From Streptomyces sp. NRRL WC-3605 (GTDB taxonomy: Bacteria; Actinomycetota; Actinomycetes; Streptomycetales; Streptomycetaceae): a stretch of DNA of 64,000 nucleotides. A program made the position numbers and the translations under genes. Shown piece by piece: positions 62,629 through 64,000 of this stretch. Location of the stretch: assembly GCF_001509795.1 (NCBI RefSeq), contig NZ_LLZN01000054.1:1-64000 (forward strand). The letters are read 5' to 3'. The notes beneath the pieces are model-generated. The model saw only the letters and a list, made by a program, of their open reading frames with translations. It made no database searches and was not told the DNA's origin. Numbering within the stretch: the stretch's first letter is position 1; each line of letters starts with the position of its first letter.

Positions 62629-63366
62629 ATGGGCTTCTTGGACGGGCTCTGGCGTGGGCGGGCGGCCGAGTTCGACTCGGGCAGCGCGTCGTCGAACGCG
62701 ATCGAGCTGACGAAACGGCACGACCGGGTCTCACTCACCCGGCAGGGAGCGGCCACCGGCCATCTGCGGGTCAACCTGACCTGGCGCATGCGGACCTCCG
62801 ACATCGGCGGGTCCCAGCGGGAGAGCCTGCTGCGGCACCCCTTCAAGGCGCTGCGGCCCCCGGAGGTCCTCGGGCACAGCCAGAGCATGGTCAACGTCGA
62901 CCTCGACCTCGGCTGCCTGTACGAGCTGGCCGACGGCACCAAGGGCGTCGTCCAGCCGCTCGGCGGCTTCCTCGGGGACGTCAACGCGCCGCCGTACGTC
63001 AAGCTCAGCGGCGACGACCGGTTCGGCTCCGCGTCCGGCGAGACGATCTACGTCAACCTCGACCACCGGGAGAACATCAAGCGGCTGCTGGTGTTCGTCT
63101 ACATCTACGACCAGACCCCGGCCTTCGACCGCACCCACGCCATCGTCACGCTCTACCCCAGCAACGGGCCCCGCATCGAGATCGGCCTGGACGAACGGCA
63201 CCCCCAGGCCCGCTCCTGCGCGGTGGTGACCATCGAGAACGTCAAGGGCGAGGTGTGGGTCCGCCGCGAGGTCAAGTTCGTCTACGGCTTCCAGGCCGAG
63301 CTGGACCGCCTGTTCGGCTGGGGCCTGCAGTGGGGCCGCGGCTACAAGACCAAGGCCGAGCACTAA
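62629..63366 (+). CDS. TerD-related (TerA-like) protein
   Basis: 245 residues. N-terminal MGFLDGLWRGRAAEF, then SNAIELTKRHDRVSLTRQG, a degenerate TerD-type beta sandwich with VNVDLDLGCLYELADGTKGVVQPLGGFLGD, and LDHRENIKRLLVFVYIYDQTP. This matches TerA-like members of the tellurium resistance family, which lack most calcium ligands. It is in line with the TerD/DUF475 genes. No strong ribosome-binding site; GTG and ATG alternatives are not obvious. Confidence 0.75.
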   Translation: MGFLDGLWRGRAAEFDSGSASSNAIELTKRHDRVSLTRQGAATGHLRVNLTWRMRTSDIGGSQRESLLRHPFKALRPPEVLGHSQSMVNVDLDLGCLYELADGTKGVVQPLGGFLGDVNAPPYVKLSGDDRFGSASGETIYVNLDHRENIKRLLVFVYIYDQTPAFDRTHAIVTLYPSNGPRIEIGLDERHPQARSCAVVTIENVKGEVWVRREVKFVYGFQAELDRLFGWGLQWGRGYKTKAEH

Positions 63367-63384
63367 GGGCTCGGCGGCGCCTGC

Positions 63385-64000
63385 TCAGCGTCCGATGAAC
63401 TGCGGGCCCTGCGGAGGCAGGCGGACCTCCGGCGCCGGGCCGGGTGCCGTCGCCGGAGGCGGATAGCCGTACCCCGCCGCCGCGCCCGTCCCGGCCGGCT
63501 GGGGATAGCCGTACGCCGGCTGGGTCGGCGGGGGCTGCTGCGGATAGCCGTACGACGGCTGCTGCGGCACCACCGTCGTGGGCTGCTCCGGAGGCAGCGG
63601 CTGGGACACCTCGGGGGCCTGGGCGGCGGGCGGCTCCTGCGCGGCCGCCTCCGACTCGTCCACCGAGATCCCGAAGTCGGTGGCCAGTCCCTTCAGGCCG
63701 TCCGAGTAGCCCTCGCCCAGGGCGCGGAACTTCCAGCCATCACCCCGGCGGTACAGCTCGCCGCAGATCAGCGCGGTCTCCGCGCCCGTCTCCGGCTTGA
63801 TGTCGAAATGGGCCAGCGGCTCGCCCTCCGCCGCCGAGGCGTCGTACAGCGTGATACGCAGGTCGCGTACGCGGTCGAACGGGACACCGTCCGCCGACGC
63901 GACGAGCAGAATCTGGCCGACGGCCGCCTCGACACCGGTCAGCTCTGTCTGGATCGTGTCGGTGAGGCCCTCGGCGCCCTGCTTCTTGCCGAGCCGCCAC
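63385..64000 (-). CDS. TerD-family protein with Pro/Gln/Tyr-rich tail (5' end outside window)
   Basis: The reading frame enters the window at base 63999 and ends at 63385. The visible part reads WRLGKKQGAEGLTDTIQTELTG, GELYRRGDGWKFRALGEGYSDGLKGLATDFGISVDE (TerD C-terminal signature), then about 85 residues of Pro/Gln/Tyr/Gly low complexity with QPSYGYPQQPPPTQPAYGYPQ repeats, ending QFIGR. The N-terminal TerD half lies outside. The tail is unusual for TerD and may anchor it to membranes or partners. Convergent with the TerA-like gene. Confidence 0.8.
   Translation of the reverse strand, partial: WRLGKKQGAEGLTDTIQTELTGVEAAVGQILLVASADGVPFDRVRDLRITLYDASAAEGEPLAHFDIKPETGAETALICGELYRRGDGWKFRALGEGYSDGLKGLATDFGISVDESEAAAQEPPAAQAPEVSQPLPPEQPTTVVPQQPSYGYPQQPPPTQPAYGYPQPAGTGAAAGYGYPPPATAPGPAPEVRLPPQGPQFIGR

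Overview
The window is a very GC-rich chromosomal segment with short intergenic gaps, strong codon bias and families typical of Streptomyces: a fabD-fabH-acpP-fabF operon behind a PucR-type FasR regulator, a homodimeric E1 pyruvate dehydrogenase, DUF3145, DUF3052, SCO2400-type and TerD proteins. The gene order looks like the core chromosome of the S. coelicolor lineage (from memory, not checked by alignment). I see no insertion sequence, prophage, CRISPR array, rRNA or tRNA. Both ends cut through genes: a methyltransferase on the left and a TerD-family gene on the right.

Layout. 1-5.2 kb: methyltransferase/glycosyltransferase pair, DUF3068 membrane protein, a 50-residue membrane peptide with a PucR-type regulator, and a small membrane protein. 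5.4-12.9 kb: IclR regulator with an SMP-30 lactonase, an ImmA-like/membrane protein/FAD-enzyme operon, a GH51 arabinofuranosidase and a secreted DUF4360 protein. 13-18.9 kb: a WD40/TPR Ser/Thr kinase with a small partner, and a PLP aminotransferase with a Pro/Ala tail. 19-27.6 kb: sugar-uptake and sugar-acid genes (secreted mutarotase, ABC importer, U32-like protein, Zn-dehydrogenase, enolase-superfamily dehydratase). 27.9-34.6 kb: zinc-ribbon membrane protein, MarR regulator with a quinone-oxidoreductase-like gene broken by a stop codon, hydrolases, EI24 protein, TetR. 34.7-39.8 kb: GH3 glycosidase, cytoplasmic mutarotase, SGNH lipoprotein, DUF3145. 39.9-44.9 kb: the fatty-acid synthesis operon and fasR. 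45-55.5 kb: pirin, MMPL exporter, beta-lactamase-fold protein, MerR with aldo/keto reductase, DUF4429, DUF1023 hydrolase, TetR with MFS exporter. 55.7-64 kb: aceE, DUF3052, AhpE-type peroxiredoxin and a ter-like cluster (TerD x2, DUF475, TerA-like, partial TerD).

How the genes fit together. The most interesting signal is a 16-bp box, close to GTYCGRTATTTCGNAC, at four separated places: before the IclR/SMP-30 pair (5.37 kb), the GH51 arabinofuranosidase (10.47 kb), the U32-like gene (25.32 kb) and the dehydratase/dehydrogenase operon (27.64 kb). With the ABC importer and mutarotases nearby, these genes read as one dispersed regulon for taking up and oxidising arabinose- or galactose-type sugars, with the local IclR protein as the likely regulator. 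The GH51 promoter also has a LacI-type palindrome between its -35 and -10 boxes.

Other features to check are the TGG-to-TGA stop in the MarR-linked oxidoreductase, the kinase with two predicted seven-bladed propellers, a pyroglutamyl-peptidase-like protein with serine in place of the catalytic cysteine, and several operator palindromes in divergent promoter regions. Start codons were chosen by ribosome-binding site and family length. Function calls are from motif recognition without database searches.
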